This document shows positions 54,492 through 63,400 of a DNA stretch of 64,000 bases, piece after piece. The notes under the pieces were generated by a model. The model had not been told where the DNA came from. It saw nothing but the letters and a program-made list of their open reading frames with translations, and ran no database searches. The stretch lies in NCBI RefSeq assembly GCF_000368085.1, contig NZ_KB849239.1, forward strand, positions 385,556 to 449,555, given 5' to 3'. Each line of letters starts with the position of its first letter. Position 1 is the first letter of the stretch. The DNA is from Acinetobacter nosocomialis NIPH 2119. GTDB taxonomy: Bacteria; Pseudomonadota; Gammaproteobacteria; Pseudomonadales; Moraxellaceae. Made by a program: the position numbers and the translations under genes.

Positions 54492-55373
54492 TTAACTGTT
54501 AGACAGTTCTTTTAAAGCGTTTAAACCGATCCAATGCTTAGAAAACTGATAAGCCGCACGACCAGAGCGCTGACCACGCATTTGACACCAACGTAAACTC
54601 TCAGCTCGAACTTCATCATTGAAAGGCATGTTCGCTTTATCTAGATAATGTTCTACGATTTCTAAATATAAATTTTGATCCATTGGGTAAAAAGATAACC
54701 ACAAACCAAAACGGTCTGATAGAGAGATCTTTTCTTCAATCGCTTCTTGAGGATGTAGTTCGGTATATTGGGGCACATCTACTTTGGTTACAGGTGTGTT
54801 TTCGTGCATGAACTCAGGTAACAAGTGGCGACGGTTACTGGTCGCATAAATAATAAAATTTGTTGAACCTGACTGTAATGAACCATCCAATACACTTTTT
54901 AAACTACGATAATTTTCATCTTCAGCATTAAACGCTAAGTCATCACAGTAAACGATATACTTTTCAGGTCGGTTTTGAATAATTTTTTGAATTTTTGGTA
55001 AGTCTGCTAAATCATCACGTTCAATTTCAATTAAACGTAATCCTTGAGATGCATACTCTGTGAGTAAAGCACGCACAATAGAGGATTTACCTGTACCACG
55101 TGAGCCTGTTAACAGTACATCATTTGCGGGTAAGCCATTTAAAAACTGCAAAGTATTTTGAATAATTTTTTCTTTTTGACGTTCGATGCCTTTTAAGTCA
55201 TCAAGATAAATATTCTTAGGCGTATAAATGGCTTTAAGTTGCTGGTTTTCCCATCTAAAAGCTGGTGCAGTGAAATCAGTTTCTTGCTTCGGTTCAGGTA
55301 AGACCTGCTGTAACTGATTTAATACAAGTGATAAGGTTTGAACTAAATTGTCGGGTAAATCAATGGTAGCCAT
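54492..55373 (-). CDS. DUF815 family AAA-type ATPase
   Basis: The 293-residue ATPase has Walker A LLTGSRGTGKSSIVRAL (about 92-108), Walker B YIVYCDDLAF, the sensor region YATSNRRHLLPE, and the DUF815 tail SLSDRFGLWLSFYPMDQNLY plus GQRSGRAAYQFSKHWIG. The family is widespread in proteobacteria without an assigned role. It precedes the DUF6670-type gene on the same strand and is divergent from the patatin gene. Confidence 0.87.
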   Translation of the reverse strand: MATIDLPDNLVQTLSLVLNQLQQVLPEPKQETDFTAPAFRWENQQLKAIYTPKNIYLDDLKGIERQKEKIIQNTLQFLNGLPANDVLLTGSRGTGKSSIVRALLTEYASQGLRLIEIERDDLADLPKIQKIIQNRPEKYIVYCDDLAFNAEDENYRSLKSVLDGSLQSGSTNFIIYATSNRRHLLPEFMHENTPVTKVDVPQYTELHPQEAIEEKISLSDRFGLWLSFYPMDQNLYLEIVEHYLDKANMPFNDEVRAESLRWCQMRGQRSGRAAYQFSKHWIGLNALKELSNS

Positions 55374-55551
55374 GGTTAATCAATCATGTTAAACAGTAAT
55401 TTACTAGGATACTAACACCGAAATTTGCAAGCTGACAAAAAAGATACTGGTAATGCAGTTTATCGGTTTTGCAATTGATTGAAATGTTCAGACCGCGCAT
55501 AGTGTTGTCATGTCTATTCAGTAAAATCATCTGTGAAGATGAGGACGAAAT

Positions 55552-57060
55552 ATGTTTGAAAAAATACGAAGTGATATGAATCCACATCAGGCTTACCGTA
55601 TCAAAAAATTACAACGTCAATTAGACATGGCTGAATCTTATGAAGAATGGAAGTCTTTTGCATTAAAACTGGATGAAGAAACAGGTGCACAAGAGTGGAA
55701 GTTTGATAATAGTTCGCCTTACTTCGATGCCGAGCTCATTTCTTATCGTTACACTTTACTGAAAAGATATCGTCAGCAACACCGTACTCTGGATTTGATT
55801 TATCTTTTAAAAGAAGGGCTAACCTACGATATTGCAAATATTGGTCATCCTATGTTGTTTGCTGCCACACATGTAGGCACAAAAAAATTAATTGAAGATT
55901 ATATTGAAGAAGTCAGTCAAAGCTTGGCTTATATTGCATCTAGTGAATGTATTACGTTTCAAAGAAAAGAAAAAATCGAGTTTTTTGAAAATTGTGAAAA
56001 AGCTTATGGTCAGCCTGCTCTTATGTTTTCGGGTGGTGCAACTTTAGGTCTCTTTCATACTGGTGTATGTAAAGCTCTAATTGAACAAGATTTAATGCCT
56101 AAGGTACTGTCAGGCTCAAGTGCGGGCGCTATTATGACTGGTATGTTGGGAATTTCTGCCAGTGAAGATATTCAAAATTTGTTAAATGGCGAGCAATTTT
56201 TTAGTGATGCGTTTCACTTTAGAAAACTTCGTGAACTTATAAAAGGGAATGGTGGTATTGCAGATGTCCACTATTTAAAAAAATTCCTCATTGAAAATTT
56301 GGGCGATCTTACTTTTGAAGAAGCATTCAAAAAATCAGGTTTGAATATTAATGTCGCTGTTGCGCCGTACGATGCAACAGAAAATCCTCGGATTATGAAT
56401 GCAATTATGACACCCAATGTTTTAGTTTGGAGTGCTGTGTTGGCTTCTTGTGCTGTACCAGTTTTATTTCCGCCTGTGCGTTTAACCAGTAAGCGTTATG
56501 ATGGTGAACATACGCCGTATATGGCAAACACTAAATGGGTAGATGGCAGTGTGCGTAGTGACTTCCCACAAGAAAGAATGGCAAGGCTTTATAATTTAAA
56601 TTACACCATTGCTAGTCAAGTGAATCCGCATGTTGTGCCATTTATGCAAGATGATGCACACCGTTTCCGTAAGGATGTTTTAAGTTGGCCAGAACGTATT
56701 TTAAGACGCCAAGGTAAAGTGCTTTCGATGGGAATAATGGATTTTACCCGTCAAAGATTAGGAGCCATTTCTCCAGTAAGGAGATTGCTTGATCACGGAT
56801 ATGGTGTAGTAGGGCAGCGATATTATGGAGATGTTAATATTATTGCCAAATATAGCTTAAAACATTATGCCTATACGTTACAAAACCCTCGTCCACATTT
56901 ATTTAAACGATTACAGCGAGAAGGTGAGCGTGCGACTTGGCCGAAAATATCTTCTATAGAAACTCATGCGCGTATTGGTAAAACAATTCAGCATTGTTTA
57001 GAAGTTTTACGTTTTGAAGAAAAGAAACAACAGCCAGAGTCTTATTATGCTGAAGCATGA
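55552..57060 (+). CDS. Patatin-like phospholipase with DUF3336 domain
   Basis: The 502-residue protein has an N-terminal DUF3336 domain (about 1-145) followed by a patatin domain with the oxyanion region FSGGATLGLFHTGVCKAL, nucleophile GSSAGAI (Ser near 189) and the catalytic Asp in WVDGSVRSDFP. Both members of the Ser-Asp dyad are present. Such proteins hydrolyse phospholipids or triacylglycerols in the cytosol or at membranes. No signal peptide is seen. The kinase-like gene downstream overlaps it by 14 bp, suggesting a shared message. Confidence 0.88.
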   Translation: MFEKIRSDMNPHQAYRIKKLQRQLDMAESYEEWKSFALKLDEETGAQEWKFDNSSPYFDAELISYRYTLLKRYRQQHRTLDLIYLLKEGLTYDIANIGHPMLFAATHVGTKKLIEDYIEEVSQSLAYIASSECITFQRKEKIEFFENCEKAYGQPALMFSGGATLGLFHTGVCKALIEQDLMPKVLSGSSAGAIMTGMLGISASEDIQNLLNGEQFFSDAFHFRKLRELIKGNGGIADVHYLKKFLIENLGDLTFEEAFKKSGLNINVAVAPYDATENPRIMNAIMTPNVLVWSAVLASCAVPVLFPPVRLTSKRYDGEHTPYMANTKWVDGSVRSDFPQERMARLYNLNYTIASQVNPHVVPFMQDDAHRFRKDVLSWPERILRRQGKVLSMGIMDFTRQRLGAISPVRRLLDHGYGVVGQRYYGDVNIIAKYSLKHYAYTLQNPRPHLFKRLQREGERATWPKISSIETHARIGKTIQHCLEVLRFEEKKQQPESYYAEA

Positions 57061-57853
57061 TTTTGCTTCTCATATAGAACACTTAAAATGCGTAACGAAA
57101 CCTAAAAGTTCAGCTTTAGGAAGGCATCTATGGACATGTTCTATAGATGCTCATCAATATTGGCTAAAATATCAAGTGCCGCATGTACATGCTCAAGGTG
57201 AGCAAGATTTTTTGCATGAATTGCAATTTTATGAAGATATTCAGCATAAAAATATAAATTGGATTTTGCCATTTAAAATAGTTGATGCTGACATTATTTC
57301 CCCACTACAACTGCTTAAAGGGAAAGTATTAATTTTGCCAGGCACCGATTGCTGGTTTGATGAGTTAGATCAAAAGCAAAATTTAAAAGATATTCATGAG
57401 ATGATCTATACAGCGCTTATGGCTTTAGCAGAACTTCATGAGCTAGCGTGGATTCATGGCGATATTAAAAAAGAACACTTTCGAAAGTTTGAGCAAAGAC
57501 TTTATTTAATCGATTTTGAAAAAGCACGGCTTATAACTACTCCTGATTCAAACATTGATGCTACACCACGGTATATGGCACCTGAACTGTTCCATGGAAC
57601 TAGGAAGAATATACAAAGCGATTTATATGCTTTTGGAGTTGTTTTATATGAATGGCTAAGTCAAATACGTTTACAAGCAAACACTTATCATGACTGGGCT
57701 GTATTGCATTGCCAAAACTTAAACATTCAATTACCAGATTCATTTCAAATTTTTTACCCGTTACTGGTGGGGTTATTGCAAAAACAGCAGAAAAATCGAT
57801 TTTCAAATGCATTTGAAGCAATCAATTGTTTAAATGCTCTCTCAAACTTATAA
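57047..57853 (+). CDS. Protein kinase-like protein
   Basis: The 268-residue protein has a eukaryotic-type kinase fold. It has the catalytic-loop motif IHGDIKKEHF (in place of HRDLKxxN), the metal loop IDFEKA (in place of DFG), a clear MAPELF (APE) motif, and DLYAFGVVLYEWL. The N lobe is short with no obvious Gly-rich loop, although ELQFYEDI could supply the helix C Glu. The loop substitutions leave activity uncertain. It starts inside the patatin gene (ATG at 57047; 14-bp overlap) and may act with that lipase. A longer start at 57014 is less likely. Confidence 0.75.
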   Translation: MLKHDFASHIEHLKCVTKPKSSALGRHLWTCSIDAHQYWLKYQVPHVHAQGEQDFLHELQFYEDIQHKNINWILPFKIVDADIISPLQLLKGKVLILPGTDCWFDELDQKQNLKDIHEMIYTALMALAELHELAWIHGDIKKEHFRKFEQRLYLIDFEKARLITTPDSNIDATPRYMAPELFHGTRKNIQSDLYAFGVVLYEWLSQIRLQANTYHDWAVLHCQNLNIQLPDSFQIFYPLLVGLLQKQQKNRFSNAFEAINCLNALSNL

Positions 57854-57915
57854 AAATCATTGATCTAGTATCTGTATACAATTTACACGGTCAGTTTTTT
57901 TTAGAAAAAAAACAC

Positions 57916-57944
57916 TTGTCACTGTTAGATCTTATCGCTAATAT
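57916..57944 (+). promoter_or_regulatory. Sigma-70 promoter for the tRNA cluster
   Basis: TTGTCA (57916-57921) and TAATAT (57939-57944) are separated by 17 bp, and the tRNA-Leu gene starts 12 bp after the -10 box. Confidence 0.8.
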
Positions 57945-57955
57945 ACACAGCCATC

Positions 57956-58040
57956 GGGGGCGTGGCGAAATTGGTAGACGCACTGGATTTAGGTTCCAGC
58001 GCCGCAAGGTGTAAGAGTTCGAGTCTCTTCGCCCCCACCA
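57956..58040 (+). tRNA. tRNA-Leu(TAG), copy 1
   Basis: This 85-nt tRNA has the acceptor GGGGGCG / CGCCCCC, a long variable arm typical of leucine tRNA, anticodon loop TTTAGGT (anticodon TAG), T loop TTCGAGT and an encoded CCA. It reads CUA and, by wobble, other CUN codons. It is identical to copy 2 at 58195. Confidence 0.95.
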
Positions 58041-58093
58041 CTTTAAGTTAAGACTTAAAGTTGATTTGAATGTTAAATCATTTAAATCTTGGA

Positions 58094-58167
58094 AGAGGAT
58101 TGGTGTAATGGTAGCATGACGGTCTCCAAAACCGTTCGTCAAGGTTCGAATCCTTGATCCTCTGCCA
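58094..58167 (+). tRNA. tRNA-Trp(CCA), copy 1
   Basis: This 74-nt tRNA has the acceptor AGAGGAT / ATCCTCT, discriminator G73 as usual for bacterial tryptophan tRNA, anticodon stem ACGGT / ACCGT with loop CTCCAAA (anticodon CCA), T arm CAAGG-TTCGAAT-CCTTG and an encoded CCA. It is identical to the copy at 58347. Confidence 0.9.
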
Positions 58168-58194
58168 CATTTATTTTAAATAAATGTCCCAGAT

Positions 58195-58279
58195 GGGGGC
58201 GTGGCGAAATTGGTAGACGCACTGGATTTAGGTTCCAGCGCCGCAAGGTGTAAGAGTTCGAGTCTCTTCGCCCCCACCA
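58195..58279 (+). tRNA. tRNA-Leu(TAG), copy 2
   Basis: The sequence and structure match copy 1 at 57956-58040, including the encoded CCA. The spacer to the next tRNA differs from the first pair and contains a terminator. Confidence 0.95.
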
Positions 58280-58282
58280 TTG

Positions 58283-58313
58283 AAAAAAGCAAGACGATGA
58301 TCTTGCTTTTTTT
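58283..58313 (+). terminator. Terminator between tRNA-Leu copy 2 and tRNA-Trp copy 2
   Basis: AAAAAAGCAAGA-CGATGA-TCTTGCTTTTTT is a perfect 12-bp stem. It could limit transcription of the last tRNA-Trp from the cluster promoter. Confidence 0.85.
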
Positions 58314-58346
58314 ATGATTAAATCTAAAGGGTTTAATTATGCATAT

Positions 58347-58420
58347 AGAGGATTGGTGTAATGGTAGCATGACGGTCTCCAAAACCGTTCGTCAAGGTTC
58401 GAATCCTTGATCCTCTGCCA
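58347..58420 (+). tRNA. tRNA-Trp(CCA), copy 2
   Basis: The sequence is the same as tRNA-Trp copy 1. It lies downstream of a terminator and may have its own promoter; none is clear in the 33 bp between. Confidence 0.9.
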
Positions 58421-58426
58421 AGATTC

Positions 58427-58455
58427 AAAAAGCTCCTGTTACGGGAGCTTTTTTT
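58427..58455 (+). terminator. Terminator ending the tRNA cluster
   Basis: AAAAAGCTCC...GGAGCTTTTTTT forms a stem with an inner G-T pair and ends in seven T. Confidence 0.9.
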
Positions 58456-58521
58456 GTCTCGTATATTTTCTAATTAAATTTTCTTAAAAATTATTACTTA
58501 TATTAAATAAAATTTAATTTC

Positions 58522-58539
58522 ATACAGACTAATCTGTAT
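58522..58539. promoter_or_regulatory. Palindrome upstream of cdiB-like gene
   Basis: ATACAGA-CTAA-TCTGTAT is a perfect 7-bp inverted repeat with a 4-bp spacer, 70 bp before the transporter ATG in AT-rich DNA. It could be an operator for a dimeric regulator. The size does not suit a terminator and no T run follows. Confidence 0.45.
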
Positions 58540-58608
58540 AAAGTATTTTTACTTTGTTAATGTTTTGTTAAAATATGATTAATTAAAGTAAATTTTGATT
58601 TGATTTAT

Positions 58609-60366
58609 ATGTTGAACTATAAAAAATTTAATAAAAGCGTCTTATTCATCTGCTTATCGCTAATGGGGGGCTTAAGTTATGCTGCGGACTCAGGTGATCC
58701 GATTGGCCAGAGAATTCAGGCTGACCAAACCATTCGACAACAACAGCGTGACACTGCATTAGAAAAACAAATTCAGCCGAATGTAAACGTAAATCTAGGG
58801 CAAGAACAAAATAAGATTTCAGCTCAGCAATTACAATATTTACGTTCTAACAGTGAAACCCCTTGTTTTGAAATTAAGAAAATACTTTTAGAAAGTGAAG
58901 AAGCCCATCAATTCATATCAGATTTTAATGTTATTACGACTGGCAAGAACAATATTATTGGAAGATGTTTAGGGGTAAATGGACTAAACCAAGCCCTTGA
59001 TCTTGTACAAAATAAAATTATAGCAAACGGTTATGTAACCACACGAGTTTTGCTTCCTCAACAAAATATTGCATCTGGTAGTGTGCGTGTTCGTGTTATT
59101 CCGGGACGAGTGGATCAGATTAAGTTTGCTGAGGGTACTTCTAAACGTGCACATTTATGGAATGCTTTACCAATGAAGTCTGGTGAGCTGTTAAATATTC
59201 GTGATATGGAACAAGGTTTAGAAAACTTTAAACGAGTGCCAACGGTTGAAGTTGACTTTAAAATCCAGCCAGCAGAACAAAAAAAAGAACCAGGCTATAG
59301 TGATGTGGTTTTGGCTTGGCAACAGGCTAAACCTTATCGCTTACATATAGGGGTTGATGATTCAGGGAGTGAGGCGACAGGAAAATATCAAGGTACAGCG
59401 ACTTTATCACTTGATCATGTGCTGACTTTAAATGATCTGTTTTATGTCAGCTATAACCATGATTTAGGCGGTGGAAACTCTGGTAAACATGGTACTGATG
59501 GCTTTTATGCAAGCTATACCATTCCATTTGATTATTGGCTATTTTCAACCAGTTATAGTCGCTCTAATTACTTGCAAACAGTCGCTGGAAGTAGTGAAAC
59601 TTATCAATATAGCGGTAAAAGTGAACTCATTAATGCAGATTTAACTCGGGTGATTTATCGAGATGCGCACCGGAAAACAACTTTAGGTTTTGGGGGGTGG
59701 TATCGTGAATCACAAAACTATATTAATGATGTAGAAGTTGAAGTACAACGCCGTAAAACTGCGGGTTGGAAAGCAACTCTTGATCATATCGAATATTTTT
59801 CTAATGCTACTTTAAGCGGCAATCTGACTTATAAACGTGGTACAGGTTGGTTGAATGCGATGAGAGCACCAGAAGAAGACTTTGGTGAAGCTTATACGCG
59901 TGTGGGGATTTTACAAGCCAATGCCAGTTTACAAGTTCCTTTTAAAGTAGGTCAGCAAAATCTGCAATATCTAGCTGAATGGCGTACTCAACACAGCAAT
60001 CAACCTTTAACTCCTCAAGACAGATTTTCAATTGGAAACCGTTATACCGTAAGAGGTTTTGATGGTGAGCAAACTTTATTGGCCGATAATGGATTTCTAG
60101 TTCGCAATGAACTGAGTGGCTCAATCATGAATAAACCCCACTCTTGGTACGCAGGTATCGATTACGGAGAGGTTGGTGGAAAAACTGCATATTATCCGAA
60201 TCCTTTACCAGGCACGAGTTTATTAGGTGCAGTTATTGGGTTGCGTGGTCAAATTGCTCCCTTGCGTTTGAATTATGACACCTTTGTCGGAGCGCCGTTG
60301 AAAAAACCAGATCACTTCGAAACAGATGATTACACGACTGGATTTAGCGTGAACTGGACTTATTAA
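58609..60366 (+). CDS. Two-partner secretion transporter (CdiB/ShlB/FhaC-type)
   Basis: The 585-residue outer-membrane protein has a signal peptide (NKSVLFICLSLMGGLSYAA), an N-terminal plug-helix region, tandem POTRA domains (about 75-230, with VTTRVLLPQQNIASGSVRVR and VIPGRVDQIKF) and a C-terminal beta-barrel with the family motif YTVRGFDGEQTLLADNGFLV. It exports the TpsA protein encoded 60 bp downstream. It lies 188 bp after the tRNA cluster. Gene order (transporter first) and the ESPR-bearing partner fit a CdiBA-type system; toxin function cannot be confirmed in this window. Confidence 0.9.
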   Translation: MLNYKKFNKSVLFICLSLMGGLSYAADSGDPIGQRIQADQTIRQQQRDTALEKQIQPNVNVNLGQEQNKISAQQLQYLRSNSETPCFEIKKILLESEEAHQFISDFNVITTGKNNIIGRCLGVNGLNQALDLVQNKIIANGYVTTRVLLPQQNIASGSVRVRVIPGRVDQIKFAEGTSKRAHLWNALPMKSGELLNIRDMEQGLENFKRVPTVEVDFKIQPAEQKKEPGYSDVVLAWQQAKPYRLHIGVDDSGSEATGKYQGTATLSLDHVLTLNDLFYVSYNHDLGGGNSGKHGTDGFYASYTIPFDYWLFSTSYSRSNYLQTVAGSSETYQYSGKSELINADLTRVIYRDAHRKTTLGFGGWYRESQNYINDVEVEVQRRKTAGWKATLDHIEYFSNATLSGNLTYKRGTGWLNAMRAPEEDFGEAYTRVGILQANASLQVPFKVGQQNLQYLAEWRTQHSNQPLTPQDRFSIGNRYTVRGFDGEQTLLADNGFLVRNELSGSIMNKPHSWYAGIDYGEVGGKTAYYPNPLPGTSLLGAVIGLRGQIAPLRLNYDTFVGAPLKKPDHFETDDYTTGFSVNWTY

Positions 60367-60426
60367 TACATCCTCTCCCAATTACATATTTATTTGATTA
60401 CATAAAAAATTTAGTGAGACTTTAAA

Positions 60427-63400
60427 GTGAATAAGAATCGTTATCGTATTATTTTTAGCCATGCTCGTGGGATGTTTATTGCTGTTGCCGAGATTGTAAA
60501 AAGCAAAACCAAGCAAGCAGGTCAAAGTCAGGGGGTATCTGGAACTGATTCGACGACAGTCTCGGTTCTACCTATTCATTATAAGAAGTTAAATCCACTC
60601 AACTTTGCTGTGATTGGCTGTTTGGGAGCATTGGTGATTAGCTTGCCAATGAGCAGTGTGGCTGAAACCCAGATTAGTGCAGATAAAGGCGCGCCAACAT
60701 CGCAGCAGCCAACAATTTTAAATAGTGCAAATGGGACGACTCAGGTCAACATTCAGACACCAAGCGCTGGTGGTGTTTCACGTAATACTTATACTCAGTT
60801 TGATGTTGGGCAAGAAGGCGCTATTTTAAATAACTCACGAAATAACACCCAAACTCAATTAGGAGGCTGGGTGCAAGGTAACCCATGGCTTGCAAAAGGC
60901 GAAGCCAAAGTTATTTTGAATGAAGTGAATAGTAATAATCCAAGTCAACTCAAAGGCTATATTGAAGTTGCCGGAAAACAAGCACAAGTTGTTATTGCGA
61001 ATCCATCTGGTTTGATCTGTGATGGCTGTGGTGTGATTAATGCAGATCGCTTTACTTTAACTACGGGTCAAGCGGTGATGAATCAAGGTTATCTTGAATC
61101 ATTCCGTGTCCGCAAGGGGCAGGTCACGATTGAAGGTAAAGGCTTAAACGGAAGTTTAACCCCTTATACAGATATTTATGCGCGTGCTTTAAAAGTCAAC
61201 GCTGGCCTATATGCAAATGAACTCAATATGGTACTTGGACAAAATGATATTCAAGTCAAAGACCAAGTAGCTCTTCAAATCACGGCAACAACAGGACCGA
61301 CAACCACGCCTCCGCCAAACTTTGCTTTAGATGTAGGCCAACTCGGTGGCATGTATGCTGGAAAAATTTTTTTAGTTGGAACAGAGCAAGGGCTAGGTGT
61401 ACGTAACGCAGGTACGATAAATAGTACTCAAGGGACTCTGACGCTAAATGCAAATGGTGATTTGGTCAATAATGGTAACTTGATCGCGAATAAAGATCAG
61501 GTACAGCTAAAAGCTCAAAATATTCAAAATACAGGTAATGTAAGTAGCGCAACTTCACAAATTTCTATTGAAAGTCAAAGTCTAGATAACTCCGGTTTAA
61601 TCAGTAGTGCTGATGAGTTACGTCTTAATCAACAAAATAGTTTAAGTAATAGTGGCACATTGAATGCTGCTCGCCTTGTTATTGATGCGGGTAGTCTAAA
61701 AAATAGTGGTTCTATCGAACAAACAGGTTTGCAAGGACTTGATTTAAAGTCAGGTTCAATGACAAACCTTGGTGGTAAAATTGGAGTTGCCAAGAGTAAT
61801 ACGAGTGGTGGTACAGCTGGAAATAGCTCTGGTAATACAGGTAGTACGGTAATAGTTCCAAGGGCTCCTGTTGATTCGGCAAAGGATGGAGGAAGTCTGG
61901 GGGTTGTTTCTCCAATAGATACCACTCCAAAAACTTATGATATTGGCTTCATTCATGTTTCGGGTGTATTGGGTAATGATCAGGGAACGATCATTGCCCA
62001 TGGCGGTGTTGATGTCGAGAGTCAAAATGGTTTGGATAACCAAGGTGGGCAACTGAATTTAGGTACCGTCACCATTAAAGGCAGCAACTTCAATAATGAT
62101 CTAGGCCAATTGAATGTTAAACAGGCCGATATTCAAACGCTAGATTTTACCAACCAACAAGGTCAGTTCGCATCGAGTAGCACACTAAAAATTCAAAGTC
62201 AGAATGCTTATAACCAAAGTGGTAAGATCCAGTCAATTGGGCAGCTTGATTTAGCTATAGGCAGTGAATTAAATAACAATAAGGGCTACATTGCTAGTAG
62301 TGACAATGTTCAGGTAAGTGCAGGCGATTTAAGCAATCAGTTTGGTGTGATTTATTCAGAAAACCAATCTGTAAATATCAAAGCCAACCAAGCGATTGAT
62401 AATACAGAGGGGTTTATACAGGCAAAAACTGATTTAAATTTAAATAGCCAAGCGCTGAATAATACATCTGGGCACATCATAGGCAATCAAATTCAACAAC
62501 AACATGGCACTGTCAATAATAGCCAAGGAGCTATTATTGCCAAGCAAAATTTAAACAGTACTGCCCAGCAATTTGACAATGATCAAGGGCAATTACAAGC
62601 AACAACTGTTCAGTTGCAACATGATCAGCTTAAAAATACCGGTGGTATTTATGCAGATAAGGATTTAACGGTTACAGGAAAAGATATTCAAAATTCTGGT
62701 TCTTTTGCGGCTGGGGAGAATGTAAAAATCACAAGCTCAGCATTAGAACATGCACAGAATGGTTTAATTGCCGCTGGCCTAGATCGTGAAGGTAAATTAG
62801 CTGATACAGGTATGCTTACGATCAATGTGGATCGAGCTGATTTACATGGTCAAACATTCGCAGGTGGCAATATACAGGTGGATGCAACTAGAACGATTAA
62901 TGCAGCACAGGGACAATTACAATCGAAGACGATTGCACTGAACGCGGGTACTGATATTTCAACTCAGGCAGCGACAGTTGTTGCTCAAGATCAACTCAAA
63001 CTGACCAGCCAGAATCTGATCAATAATCAGCAAGGACAGTTAAATAGTCAGGATATTATTCTTTCTGCTCAACAACTAGATAATAGCCAAGGGAAAATTC
63101 AGCATACTGGAAATAACGAATTTACTCTGAACTTTGTAAATGGTCTAAATAATAAATCAGGTGAAATTAGTAGTAATGCAGTTTTAATGCAGTTAAATAC
63201 TTCTATTCTAAACAATGAAGCAGGCCAAATTATTCACTCTGGAAATCAGCAATTGAATATCAATAGTAATCAATTGCAGGGAGTCCAAGGTAAGATTCTG
63301 AGTAATGGACAATTAGTGTTAGCTACAGAGCAAGCTATACTAGATGGTGCTATTACATCAGCAGATCAAATTAATATTACCGCGTATAACTTGAGCCACC

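Noticed and set aside
61629..62052. Three overlapping minus-strand frames of about 72-98 codons
   Set aside because: They are shadows of the repeat region of the CdiA/FHA-type gene, which is open on the plus strand throughout.
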